From Pseudomonas wayambapalatensis (GTDB lineage Bacteria; Pseudomonadota; Gammaproteobacteria; Pseudomonadales; Pseudomonadaceae), in assembly GCA_014268975.2 (NCBI GenBank), contig CP077096.1, positions 3,013,501-3,077,500 on the forward strand: a stretch of 64,000 bases of DNA. Direction: 5' to 3'. The position numbers were made by a program, and so were the translations under genes. Of this stretch, positions 1-7,213 are shown one piece after another. Every line of letters starts with the position of its first letter. Within the stretch, counting starts at the first letter, position 1. The notes beneath the pieces are model-generated. The model saw nothing but the letters and a program-made list of their open reading frames with translations, did no database searches and had not been told where the DNA came from.

Positions 1-952
1 ACTGGGTCCAGCGGCGGTCGTCGAAGGTGTTGAGGTAGGTCTTGGCCGACCAGGACAAGTTGTCGGCCAGGTCCGTGTCGAAGTGCACGCTGACCTGGTT
101 CATGCGCCGCGTGCCTTTGTCCGTGGCGTTGTAGGCGTTGCTCATGCGCGGATGATGGCGGGCATCGTCGTCGGTCAGGTAGCCGGCCTCCTGGGCTTCG
201 GACTCGTAGTGGCGGGCGATCAGGCCAAGGCGGTAGCTGCCATCGTCAGGGGTGTAGAACCACTTGCCGCCGAAGCTGTAGCGCTCGGTGTCGGCATGGT
301 CACGATAGCTGTCGACCTGCTGGCGGCCGAAGAAATAGTTCTGCGTCCAGTTGCTGGTCTCGATGCCCTTGGCCAGTTGCACCTCGCGGGTGTTGAAACT
401 GCCGTAGCGCACGCGCGCCTTGTTGTAGTTACCGCCGGTACGGGTGTTGATATTGACGTTGCCGGCGATGTTGTTCAGGCCGTAGCGGGGGTCGCTGGTG
501 CCGCGCACTACCTCAATGCTGTCGATGTCCATCGGGAACACCGAGTCGATGAAGGGCATGTTGCCGTCGTTGGTGTTGCTGGGGATGCCATCGATCAGCA
601 ACTTGACCGCGTTCACTTCGCCTTCGCCATTGAATCCGCGAAACGACAGTTTGCCCGAGGTGGTGCCCTGGTTGAACTCGGTCAGCATCACCCCGGGTGC
701 ACGGCTGAACAGTTCCCAACTGTAGGTCACCGGCATTTTTTCGAGGATATCGCCGCCCAGGATGTCTACCGAACTGAGCACGCTGCTGGTGGCCAGCGGG
801 CCGCTTTCGGTACTGGTCACGTTGACCGCGCCAAGGGTGAGGGTGGAGTTTTCAGCGGGCAGTGTTTCGGCAACTGCCAATGACAATGGGCTGAGGCTAT
901 AGAAAGCGAGCACGGGCAGGACGGCGCGAGCGGTGCAGCGGAATGCGAACAT
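1..952 (-). CDS. TonB-dependent outer-membrane receptor, 3' part cut by window edge
   Basis: Reading the minus strand from ATG 952 gives about 317 residues of one open frame that runs off the left edge. AGGAA lies just upstream of the ATG. The protein opens with a signal peptide ending near AVAET. A plug domain follows, with SWELFSRAPGVMLTEF, LSFRGFNGEGEVNAVKLLIDG and VVRGTSDPRYGLNNIAGNVN, the usual TonB-receptor plug motifs. The first strands of the beta-barrel come next. Such receptors import metal chelates across the outer membrane using TonB energy. A DUF2946 gene lies 75 bp upstream on the same strand, an arrangement repeated at the second receptor, so copper or a copper chelate is the likely substrate (inference). 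It may also be the receptor for the thiocarboxylate product encoded near 14-21 kb. The family call is safe; the substrate is not. Confidence 0.9.
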   Translation of the reverse strand, partial: MFAFRCTARAVLPVLAFYSLSPLSLAVAETLPAENSTLTLGAVNVTSTESGPLATSSVLSSVDILGGDILEKMPVTYSWELFSRAPGVMLTEFNQGTTSGKLSFRGFNGEGEVNAVKLLIDGIPSNTNDGNMPFIDSVFPMDIDSIEVVRGTSDPRYGLNNIAGNVNINTRTGGNYNKARVRYGSFNTREVQLAKGIETSNWTQNYFFGRQQVDSYRDHADTERYSFGGKWFYTPDDGSYRLGLIARHYESEAQEAGYLTDDDARHHPRMSNAYNATDKGTRRMNQVSVHFDTDLADNLSWSAKTYLNTFDDRRWTQ

Positions 953-1027
953 GAGTGTTTCCTGGAGACGGTCGGGCAGGGCTGCGCACCGCAGGTCACG
1001 GGGCAGCTATGGGCAAGTAACGACGGG

Positions 1028-1435
1028 TCAGGCCAGGGGAGAGGCTCGGGGGTTGAGCTTTGGCCACTGATCGCGTGGCAGTGGCAACCTGTGGCTGTCA
1101 CCGAGCAGGAGTGCATCGGGCCAGAAGCGGGGGAGCAGGTGACGATAGTAGTCGCTGGCCAGCAAGGCATGCCCGGCATGGCCACAGCAGCAGTCGCCAG
1201 CCTGGTGTTTCATTTCCGGCTGATCGTCGAGTTGCGGCAGCTCGGCCTTGAGCTGGGCCAGCAGTGACTTGGGCAGGCTCTGTGCACCGTGCAGGCTGCA
1301 GAAGCTGCCGAGGATCAGCGATTGGCTGTCGATACGGGGTGTTTGCAAGGCACGGTCGAGCGGCATCGCCAGCAGGTTGAACAGCACGGCGAAGCAGGCG
1401 AACAGACAAAGATGTGCACGTGCACGTGAAAGCAT
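1028..1435 (-). CDS. DUF2946 copper-linked membrane miniprotein (copy 1), leader of TonB receptor
   Basis: This is a 135-aa protein. It has an N-terminal hydrophobic signal-anchor (LCLFACFAVLFNLLAM), a cysteine-rich metal-binding-like patch (GDCCCGHAGH, about residues 81-90) and the tail W-P-K-L-N-P-R-A-S-P-L-A. The same tail ends four other proteins in this window. DUF2946 proteins of Bordetella (CruR) act as upstream ORFs that sense copper during translation and control a downstream TonB receptor. The proline-rich tail there resembles ribosome-arrest motifs (family knowledge, recalled). Here the gene lies directly upstream of the receptor starting at 952. The natural inference is a copper-responsive leader rather than an enzyme. 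The start at 1435 has only a weak ribosome site (GGTG). A palindromic site lies at 1501-1517 upstream. Confidence 0.75.
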   Translation of the reverse strand: MLSRARAHLCLFACFAVLFNLLAMPLDRALQTPRIDSQSLILGSFCSLHGAQSLPKSLLAQLKAELPQLDDQPEMKHQAGDCCCGHAGHALLASDYYRHLLPRFWPDALLLGDSHRLPLPRDQWPKLNPRASPLA

Positions 1436-1500
1436 GAGTCACCCGAACGAATATGGCGCGCATTAAGCCGCATCCGTTGCGGGCTACACAAGTTCCGTGG

Positions 1501-1517
1501 TGCGCCTTTTTGTCGCA
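1501..1517. promoter_or_regulatory. RoxR/PrrA-like inverted repeat, upstream of DUF2946 copy 1
   Basis: TGCGCC-TTTTT-GTCGCA. It matches the 17-bp inverted repeat found in four other intergenic regions, with five of six bases symmetrical. It lies 66 bp upstream of the DUF2946 start at 1435. It is the only one of the nine copies for which I found no partner about 60 bp away. Confidence 0.5.
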
Positions 1518-1536
1518 GGCGCACCACTGCGAGGGC

Positions 1537-1677
1537 TCAATGGCTGCGCATGCCGGCGGCCATCATGAACAGTCGGATCAGCCAAGCGAACAGACCCAGC
1601 GCCGCCACGCTGCCTGCCCAGATCAGCACCAGCCAGGCAAGGCGGCGCCACATCGGTTGCTTCACATCGGGTGTCAT
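1537..1677 (-). CDS. DUF2474 small membrane subunit of the bd-type oxidase
   Basis: A 46-aa protein with start ATG 1677 follows cioB. The ribosome site TAGGAGC overlaps the cioB stop codon. It has one transmembrane helix (WLVLIWAGSVAALGLFAWLI) preceded by a basic WRR segment, and it ends with MMAAGMRSH. It matches the DUF2474 family, which follows CIO-type oxidase genes, and corresponds in position and size to CydX of E. coli. Such single-helix subunits stabilise the haem sites of the oxidase. The coupling to cioB and the topology support the call. No biochemical role is proven for this family by the sequence alone. Confidence 0.8.
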   Translation of the reverse strand: MTPDVKQPMWRRLAWLVLIWAGSVAALGLFAWLIRLFMMAAGMRSH

Positions 1678-1689
1678 CACGTAGTGCTC

Positions 1690-2697
1690 CTAGTGATAGC
1701 CGTCTTCATGGGTCACCTTGCCGCGGAACACGTAATAGCTCCAGAACGTGTAGCCGAGGATGATAGGCAGAATGAACAGTGTGCCCACCAACATGAAGCC
1801 TTGGCTCTGCGGCGGCGCTGCGGCCTCCCAGATGCTGATCGACGGTGGAATGATGTTTGGCCACAGGCTGATGCCAAGGCCGCTATAGCCCAGGAAGATC
1901 AGTGCCAGGGTCAGCAGGAACGGCGTGTAGTGTGCATTGCGTGCCACGGCACGTAGCAGCCCGTAGCACGTCACCAGTACCAGGATCGGCACCGGCAGGA
2001 ACCACAGCAGGTTGGGCATGCTGAACCAGCGGGCGGCGATCTGCGGATAGGCCAGAGGCGTCCACAGGCTGACCACAGCGATGACCACCAGCAATACCAA
2101 CGCCAGCGGCCTGGCAACATCGTGCATGCGCTGCTGCAGCGGCCCCTCGGTCTTCATCACCAGCCAGGTGCAACCGAGCAAGGTGTAGGCGACCACCAAA
2201 CCCAAGCCGCAGAACAGGCTGAACGGCGTGAGCCAGTCGAGTGCGCCGCCGGCGTACCTGCGCTCGACCACCTTGATGCCTTCGATGAAGGCGCCCAGGG
2301 CAACGCCTTGGGAGAAGGTCGCGACCAGCGAGCCCCAGATGAAGGCTTTGTCCCAGAGATGGCGCTTGGCGGGTTTGGCCTTGAAGCGGAACTCGAAGGC
2401 CACGCCCCGGAAGATCAGGCCGATCAGCATTAGAATCAGCGGCAGGTAAAGCGCCTCCAGCACCACCGCGTAGGCTAGCGGGAAGGCGCCGAACAGCGCT
2501 GCACCGCCGAGTATCAGCCAGGTTTCGTTGCCGTCCCATACCGGGGCGACGGTGTTCATCATCACATCACGGTCACGCGCGTCCTTGACGAAGGGGAAGA
2601 GCATGCCGATCCCCAGGTCAAAGCCATCCATCACCACATACATCATCACCCCGAAGATGATGATCACCGCCCAGATCAGTGGAAGGTCGATGCCCAT
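1690..2697 (-). CDS. cioB: Cyanide-insensitive quinol oxidase subunit II
   Basis: This 335-aa inner-membrane protein starts one base after cioA ends, so the two are translationally coupled. It shows the CydB signature YVVMDGFDLGIGMLFPF near the N terminus and then the conserved VWDGNETWLILGGAALFGAFP, the loop that the orphan CydB-like protein at 7.2 kb lacks. Eight or so further membrane segments follow, with the late PNIIPPSISIWEAAAP region typical of the CIO type. With CioA it forms the copper-free quinol:O2 oxidoreductase used at low oxygen, under cyanide or when copper is scarce. The DUF2474 gene follows immediately. Confidence 0.95.
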   Translation of the reverse strand: MGIDLPLIWAVIIIFGVMMYVVMDGFDLGIGMLFPFVKDARDRDVMMNTVAPVWDGNETWLILGGAALFGAFPLAYAVVLEALYLPLILMLIGLIFRGVAFEFRFKAKPAKRHLWDKAFIWGSLVATFSQGVALGAFIEGIKVVERRYAGGALDWLTPFSLFCGLGLVVAYTLLGCTWLVMKTEGPLQQRMHDVARPLALVLLVVIAVVSLWTPLAYPQIAARWFSMPNLLWFLPVPILVLVTCYGLLRAVARNAHYTPFLLTLALIFLGYSGLGISLWPNIIPPSISIWEAAAPPQSQGFMLVGTLFILPIILGYTFWSYYVFRGKVTHEDGYH

Positions 2698-2698
2698 G

Positions 2699-4114
2699 TC
2701 AATTCACCTCTGCCTGGTAATCGTCGGCGGCGGACAGCGGCCGCGCCGGGGTATGTTGCTGGCCGGGACCGCCTGGCGTGTGATGGTCGCCCTCGCTAGG
2801 TTTCGGCCCTTTACGCACCAGGCGCATCATGTAGCCAAGTCCGGTGCCGAACAGGGCGAAATACACCACCACAAACGCCACGAGGGTAATGCTGAGTTGG
2901 GTGGCGTCATGGTTCGAGACCCCGTCGGCCGTGCGCAGCAGGCCGTAGACCACCCACGGCTGGCGTCCGATCTCGGTGGTGAACCAGCCTGCAAGGATCG
3001 CGATTAACCCCGACGGCCCCATCCACAGCGTGAGGTAGAGGAACGGCCGCGAGCTGTACAACGTGCCGCGCTTGCGCAGCCACAGGCTCCACAGGCCGAC
3101 GAAGATCATCAGCAAGCCCAGCCCGACCATGACCCGGAACGACCAGAACACGATGCTCGAATTCGGCCGGTCCTCAGGCGGGAACTCCTTCATCGCCGGC
3201 ACCTGCTTATCCAGGCTGTGGGTCAGGATCAGGCTGCCCAACGCCGGAATCTCGATCTTGAAGCGCGTGGTCTCAGCCTTCATGTCGGGGATGCCGAACA
3301 GGATCAGCGGGGTTGGCTCACCCGTCACGTTCTCCCAGTGGCCTTCGATGGCGGCGATCTTCACCGGCTGGTGCTTGAGCGTATTCAGGCCATGGAAGTC
3401 ACCGATCACTGCCTGGATCGGCGCGACGATCAACGCCATCCACATGGCCATCGACAGCATCTTGCGCACTGCCGGGTTGTCACGCCCGCGCAGCAGGTGC
3501 CAGGCCGCCGAAGCGCCGACGAAGAAGGCCGTGGCAACGAACGCCGCGGTGGCCATGTGCATCAGGCGGTAGGGGAAGGATGGGTTGAAGACGATCGCCA
3601 GCCAGTCGACCGGTATCACCCGGCCATCGATGATCTCGTGGCCCTGGGGCGTCTGCATCCAGCTGTTGGACGCCAGGATCCAGAAGGTCGAGACCAGCGT
3701 GCCGAGCGCCACCATGCAGGTGGAGAAGAAATGCAGGCCACGGCCTACACGGTTCCAGCCGAACAGCATGACGCCAAGGAAACCCGCTTCGAGGAAGAAG
3801 GCGGTCAGGACCTCATAGGTGAGCAATGGGCCGGTCACGGCGCCGGCGAAATCGGAGAAGCGGCTCCAGTTGGTGCCGAACTGATAAGCCATGACCAGAC
3901 CGGACACCACGCCCATGCCGAAATTGACGGCGAAGATCTTCGACCAGAAGTGATAGAGGTCGCGGTAGACCTGCTGATTCGTTCGCAGCCACAGGCCTTC
4001 AAGCACGGCCAGGTAACTGGCAAGGCCGATGGTGATGGCGGGGAACAGGATATGGAAGGAAACGGTGAAGGCGAACTGGATTCGAGCCAGGTCTAGCGCC
4101 TCGAGCACGCTCAT
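2699..4114 (-). CDS. cioA: Cyanide-insensitive quinol oxidase subunit I (bd-type)
   Basis: This 471-aa haem-bearing subunit has the haem b595 ligand His in FTVSFHILFPAITIGL near residue 21. A second conserved His region lies in PYRLMHMATAAFVATAFFVG. The CIO-type motif GRQPWVVYGLLRTADGVS follows. The quinol-binding loop is short, as in CIO rather than E. coli CydA with its long Q-loop. It oxidises ubiquinol and reduces O2 to water without copper. The operon is cioA-cioB-DUF2474. The shared divergent region with the DUF2946 gene at 4403 holds two RoxR-like inverted repeats. In P. aeruginosa, RoxR activates cioAB and copper starvation raises its expression (established knowledge). Confidence 0.96.
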   Translation of the reverse strand: MSVLEALDLARIQFAFTVSFHILFPAITIGLASYLAVLEGLWLRTNQQVYRDLYHFWSKIFAVNFGMGVVSGLVMAYQFGTNWSRFSDFAGAVTGPLLTYEVLTAFFLEAGFLGVMLFGWNRVGRGLHFFSTCMVALGTLVSTFWILASNSWMQTPQGHEIIDGRVIPVDWLAIVFNPSFPYRLMHMATAAFVATAFFVGASAAWHLLRGRDNPAVRKMLSMAMWMALIVAPIQAVIGDFHGLNTLKHQPVKIAAIEGHWENVTGEPTPLILFGIPDMKAETTRFKIEIPALGSLILTHSLDKQVPAMKEFPPEDRPNSSIVFWSFRVMVGLGLLMIFVGLWSLWLRKRGTLYSSRPFLYLTLWMGPSGLIAILAGWFTTEIGRQPWVVYGLLRTADGVSNHDATQLSITLVAFVVVYFALFGTGLGYMMRLVRKGPKPSEGDHHTPGGPGQQHTPARPLSAADDYQAEVN

Positions 4115-4265
4115 GATGATGGAGCCTCACAGGGTGGCGCACCTTGGCGCCGTTTTCGGGAAGCAGAGCCCGGGTCCTGGCCGGCTCAGCGTTGCTGTCT
4201 GGGGAAATTGCACGGGCCATTGCGATGGCGGCGCCACTGTAAGGACCGTGGCGGGTGTGACCAAC

Positions 4266-4282
4266 TGCGACAATCTGTCCCT
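4266..4282. promoter_or_regulatory. RoxR/PrrA-like inverted repeat, cioA/DUF2946 intergenic, distal
   Basis: TGCGAC-AATCT-GTCCCT. The left half-site is perfect and the right is degenerate. A further half-site TGTGAC lies 10 bp upstream (4256-4261), giving a one-helical-turn direct repeat. Its start is 59 bp from the next copy at 4325. Confidence 0.5.
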
Positions 4283-4324
4283 GAGGGGCACCCGCGCGGG
4301 TGAATCGAGGCCAGTTAAGAGGGG

Positions 4325-4341
4325 TGTGACGGCTTGTCGCA
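4325..4341. promoter_or_regulatory. RoxR/PrrA-like inverted repeat, cioA/DUF2946 intergenic, proximal
   Basis: TGTGAC-GGCTT-GTCGCA, 62 bp before the DUF2946 start at 4403 and 211 bp before cioA. Half-sites of GCGNC/GNCGC type with a short spacer are the recalled consensus of the PrrA/RegA/RoxR response-regulator family. Confidence 0.6.
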
Positions 4342-4402
4342 GAGAGGGTAGGCCGAGGTTGATGCTTCTGCGGGGCCGGTATCGATGCTAAAGTTGTCGC
4401 CC

Positions 4403-4780
4403 ATGAACCGCCTGCCTTCACACCGTCCCCTCATTGCCTGGGCACTGTACTTCTGTGTCCTGTTCAATGTACTTGGCTGTGGCCTTGCCCACGGGCAGGC
4501 ATTGGGATTGGCGCTGAATGGATTCGGCGGTGCGTTCTGCAGCCTCGGGGGCGATACTGGCCTGCTGAAAGCCAAGCAGGACAACGCCTTGGCGGGCGAC
4601 CTGAGCATTCCCTTCAGTTGCCCGATGGGGGCGGCGGCCTTTCTTACCCTGGTTTTCCTGATTGCCGTCGCCTGGCTGCTGGCCAGCCGTGAGCGCCGGC
4701 CATTGCCGCGCGAAATCCGCAGCCAGGCGCCGCCGCGTTATTGCTGGCCCTCGTCCAACCCTCGCGCTTCACCTCTCTGA
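4403..4780 (+). CDS. DUF2946 copper-linked membrane miniprotein (copy 2)
   Basis: This 125-aa protein is very like the copy at 12296. Both begin with a basic N terminus and then IAWALYF-VLFNV--CG and GHGQ/AHGQ, followed by LGLALNG-GG-FCSLG and FSCPMGAA. A second membrane helix (AAAFLTLVFLIAVAWLLAS) and the tail Y-C-W-P-S-S-N-P-R-A-S-P-L complete it. I prefer ATG 4403 over the in-frame ATG 4385 because it aligns with the start of the 12296 paralogue; neither has a strong ribosome site. It is followed after 165 bp by another DUF2946 gene and then by an unknown gene, and it is divergent from cioA. It is probably a copper-responsive leader or membrane metal-binding protein. Confidence 0.75.
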   Translation: MNRLPSHRPLIAWALYFCVLFNVLGCGLAHGQALGLALNGFGGAFCSLGGDTGLLKAKQDNALAGDLSIPFSCPMGAAAFLTLVFLIAVAWLLASRERRPLPREIRSQAPPRYCWPSSNPRASPL

Positions 4781-4945
4781 CGCTACCGGCGCCTTGGCGC
4801 CCTGGCGGGCCTGTGCCTGCCCTAAGCACGCCGGACCGGCAGTGCATGCCTTGCATGTAACTGCTGGCTGGTTTGACCGTCGCTGGAGAGAGCCCCTCAT
4901 GACCTGTCGAATCTCCGCGCCCGCGCTACCTGGCGAGGCGTGAAC

Positions 4946-5335
4946 ATGCGCCGTTGCGGCCTACGCGCACGCACCTGGGACAACATCTGGGTCGCCGCGC
5001 TGCTAGCGATGCTGCTCAAGGTACTGGCCCTGCCGATGGCCAGCACCCTGGGCGACCTGAGCCTGCAGCAATTGCTGGCGGGCAGCTACTGCTCGTCGGG
5101 CGGCGTACAGCCGGCGATGCTGGACAAGGATGGCAACCTAAGCCCGAAAACGGCCGACCCCGGACATTGCTGCTGCGCCCAGGGCGGCCCGGCCCCCATG
5201 CCTGCTGCGTTGGTCCTGGCAGGCTTTGCCTTGCCTGCGCTGCCTATCGACCGGCAACCGGCTGTTGCGCTGCATTCGCCCCGGCACCGCTGGCCGTCGA
5301 TCAATCCACGTGCCTCCCCGGCGGCGATCGCCTGA
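4946..5335 (+). CDS. DUF2946 copper-linked membrane miniprotein (copy 3)
   Basis: This is a 129-aa protein. It has a hydrophobic N-terminal helix (NIWVAALLAMLLKVLALPMA), a Ser-Cys-rich segment LAGSYCSSGG, a metal-binding-like GHCCCAQGG motif (compare GDCCCGHAG in copy 1) and the tail H-R-W-P-S-I-N-P-R-A-S-P-A-A-I-A. ATG 4946 is preceded by GAGG at a good distance; GTG 4940 is the alternative. It lies 77 bp upstream of the unknown gene at 5413, as copies 1 and 4 lie upstream of TonB receptors. It may set translation of that gene in response to copper (inference). Confidence 0.72.
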   Translation: MRRCGLRARTWDNIWVAALLAMLLKVLALPMASTLGDLSLQQLLAGSYCSSGGVQPAMLDKDGNLSPKTADPGHCCCAQGGPAPMPAALVLAGFALPALPIDRQPAVALHSPRHRWPSINPRASPAAIA

Positions 5336-5412
5336 CCTGCAAGGACCCAGGCCGCACCCGCGAAAGGCGGGGCGTCGGCCTGCCGATGGCTAGCCTTACC
5401 CAGGAGCACACG

Positions 5413-5988
5413 ATGTCTCGTACCCTGACCGCTTCAGCGTTGCTGGAGCCTTTCGCTCGTCCGTCGCGCAGCGGCGACTTTCTGTTGCCGTTTCCCGACT
5501 ACCCCTGCAATGCCCGCAGCTTCGTCAACCTCGATGCGCGCCTGCTGCCTTACTGGCACACGCTGTTCGATGTCTGCCCAGGGCTGCTCAAGCTTGATCC
5601 GCCAGAAGGCCTGGAGTTGTTCCGACGATTCATGACCTGGGCATACCGGCACCATCCGGCGCTGGACTGGACCTACTACATCAGCGTTTGCCGTTGGTTA
5701 CTGAACTCTCCTTACCAGGCACGGGTGACGGAGGAGCACATCGAAGCTTTCATGGTGGCTGCAGCGGCGCTGTGGGTGGCAACTGACGTGTCTCAGGCCC
5801 GTGGCCTGGTGCTGGCCTGGCAACCGATGGGCGAACGGGTGGTGGAGTGGAAAACCGGCGTGCGCCCGGCGCTGCCAGCGCCCCAGGCGGATGAAGACTT
5901 GCCGCCACCCCCGTGGGAATTTTCCTGGAGCCCGTTGAGCGCCAAGGGCGCGAGCAGCTTCCGGCGTTGGTTGCCGGTGCCCGGCTGA
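5413..5988 (+). CDS. Protein of unknown function downstream of DUF2946
   Basis: This is a 191-aa soluble-looking protein with CAGGAG eight bases before ATG 5413. No signal peptide or transmembrane helix is evident. It is rich in aromatic residues (DWTYYISVCRWLL, RRFMTWAYRHHPALDW) and ends in a proline-rich tail. An in-frame extension back to 4954 exists but overlaps the DUF2946 gene in another frame and is not credible. I do not recognise a family. Its position after two DUF2946 genes, downstream of the cioA-proximal RoxR-like sites, suggests it belongs to the copper or oxygen-limitation response. Confidence 0.65.
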   Translation: MSRTLTASALLEPFARPSRSGDFLLPFPDYPCNARSFVNLDARLLPYWHTLFDVCPGLLKLDPPEGLELFRRFMTWAYRHHPALDWTYYISVCRWLLNSPYQARVTEEHIEAFMVAAAALWVATDVSQARGLVLAWQPMGERVVEWKTGVRPALPAPQADEDLPPPPWEFSWSPLSAKGASSFRRWLPVPG

Positions 5989-6060
5989 GCCGGGCCAGGG
6001 CCTGGGCGGCAATACGCCGCCCGTTTCCCACTTCACTGAATACCTAGCGAGATACTGACG

Positions 6061-6387
6061 ATGGACGTACTCCAAGCCATGCGCGCGTTCAGTTGCGTGG
6101 TTCAGGCCGGCAGCCTGACCGGCGCGGCCGAATGCCTGGACACCACGACTGCCAGCGTTTCCCGGATGCTCTCCAACCTGGAAGCGCACTTGCATATTCG
6201 TTTGCTCAACCGCACCACCCGCCGCATCGCCCTGACCGAAGCCGGCAATCGTTACCTGAAACGCTGCCGTGTGATCCTCGAACTGGTGGATACGGCGGAG
6301 CGCGAGATACACCGCACGCTGGATTTGCCCGCCAACGGGCTGCCTCGCACGGGAGCAGGCTCAGCACTGCAAATGGGTGCTTGCTAG
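6061..6387 (+). pseudogene. LysR-family regulator, 3'-truncated (HTH only)
   Basis: The 108 residues cover the winged HTH of a LysR regulator: MDVLQAMRAFSCVVQAGSLTGAAE, then the recognition helix region ASVSRMLSNLEAHL and the conserved LLNRTTRRIALTEAGNRYL. LysR proteins are about 300 aa. Here the effector domain is missing, and after RTLDLPANGLP the frame runs into foreign residues and stops inside the end of the convergent PCuAC gene. It is most likely a deletion remnant. A free DNA-binding domain could still bind a LysR site, but nothing indicates that. Confidence 0.85.
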
Positions 6388-6869
6388 TCCGGCAAGTCGT
6401 CGCCGCTGGCCAGCGGACGTACCGGTGCATCGACCTTGACCGAGGTTTCGTTGCCGTTTTCATCGACAACGGTCAGGGTCAGCGGCACCGTGGCGCCTTC
6501 CTTGATCTGCTCTTTGGGGTTGATCAGCATGATGTGGTAGCCGTGGGTGTCGAGTATCACTGGCTGGCCGGCGGGCAACTCAAGGCTTGCCAATGGCTTC
6601 ATGGTCATGACTCCGTCCTTCATGGTCATCTCGTGCAGTTCCGTCTTGGCGGCCACGGGAGAGTTGACCCGAACGAGTTTGACGTCTTCGTTGGCGGTAA
6701 GGCGCATGAAAGCACCCGTAGCAGGCTGGTTGGGCACCGTGGCCCTGACCCAGGGGTCTTCAACCTTGACTTCGACCTGGGCCAGGGCGGTGCTGGCGAA
6801 GCTCGTCAACAACACGCCCAACAGCAATCCATTGGCTTTGCGCAAGCCTTTGAACATGAAAGGTTTCAT
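6384..6869 (-). CDS. PCu(A)C periplasmic copper chaperone
   Basis: This is a 161-aa secreted protein with a signal peptide (LLLGVLLTSFASTALAQ). Its copper site is of the H-M-x10-M-x21-H-x-M type: TELHEMTMKDGVMTMKP around residues 89-105 and DTHGYHIMLINP further on. PCu(A)C proteins bind Cu(I) in the periplasm and hand it to the CuA site of haem-copper oxidases. ATG 6869 follows AGGAGCTGCC. The gene is divergent from the CydB-like gene at 7214, and two RoxR-like palindromes lie between them. The four 3'-most bases overlap the end of the truncated LysR gene, so that junction is recent scar tissue. Confidence 0.92.
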   Translation of the reverse strand: MKPFMFKGLRKANGLLLGVLLTSFASTALAQVEVKVEDPWVRATVPNQPATGAFMRLTANEDVKLVRVNSPVAAKTELHEMTMKDGVMTMKPLASLELPAGQPVILDTHGYHIMLINPKEQIKEGATVPLTLTVVDENGNETSVKVDAPVRPLASGDDLPD

Positions 6870-6993
6870 TGGCAGCTCCTTGTTTGATTGGTGCGGCAGC
6901 CTTCGTTGTCGAGGCTGCCTGGCCATTTAGCATAGTCGCTGCTGTATCGGGCCGTGGCCGGGCCGTGGCCGGAACAATGCCGGTACGCTGCGG

Positions 6994-7010
6994 TGCGACA
7001 GGTTGCCACA
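6994..7010. promoter_or_regulatory. RoxR/PrrA-like inverted repeat, PCuAC/CydB-like intergenic, copy 1
   Basis: TGCGAC-AGGTT-GCCACA, 125 bp upstream of the PCuAC start. Its partner starts 69 bp further right. Apart from the two palindromes the 344-bp intergenic stretch 6870-7213 shows no gene. Confidence 0.55.
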
Positions 7011-7062
7011 GTATTCCCTGCGCCACTGCTGGGCGCCCGTGGAGCCAATGCTTACCACCCAC

Positions 7063-7079
7063 TGCGACGGGCTGTCGCA
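7063..7079. promoter_or_regulatory. RoxR/PrrA-like inverted repeat, PCuAC/CydB-like intergenic, copy 2 (perfect)
   Basis: TGCGAC-GGGCT-GTCGCA is the only perfectly symmetrical copy in the window and gives the best statement of the consensus. It lies 135 bp upstream of the CydB-like start at 7214. Confidence 0.65.
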
Positions 7080-7213
7080 GTTGGGAGCGCCGCAGGCAAC
7101 GCCTAGCATCGGCAGATCCTGCTTTGCCGTTGTCCCATCCACGCTGCACGGCAGGCAACCCACAGCGGCCCTTCTTCGGACGGGCCGCTTTCTTTCTGGC
7201 TGGGAGAGCCGTC

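Noticed and set aside
83..883. A 266-codon plus-strand frame opposite the first TonB receptor
   Set aside because: The minus strand encodes a receptor with signal peptide and plug motifs; the plus frame is low-complexity antisense.
3218..4096. A 292-codon plus-strand frame opposite cioA
   Set aside because: Antisense of a well-conserved oxidase gene in high-GC DNA, without family features.
4900..4944. Tiny frame MTCRISAPALPGEA before DUF2946 copy 3
   Set aside because: GGAGAG precedes it, but 14 codons with no conservation evidence are not enough; it could be a leader peptide.
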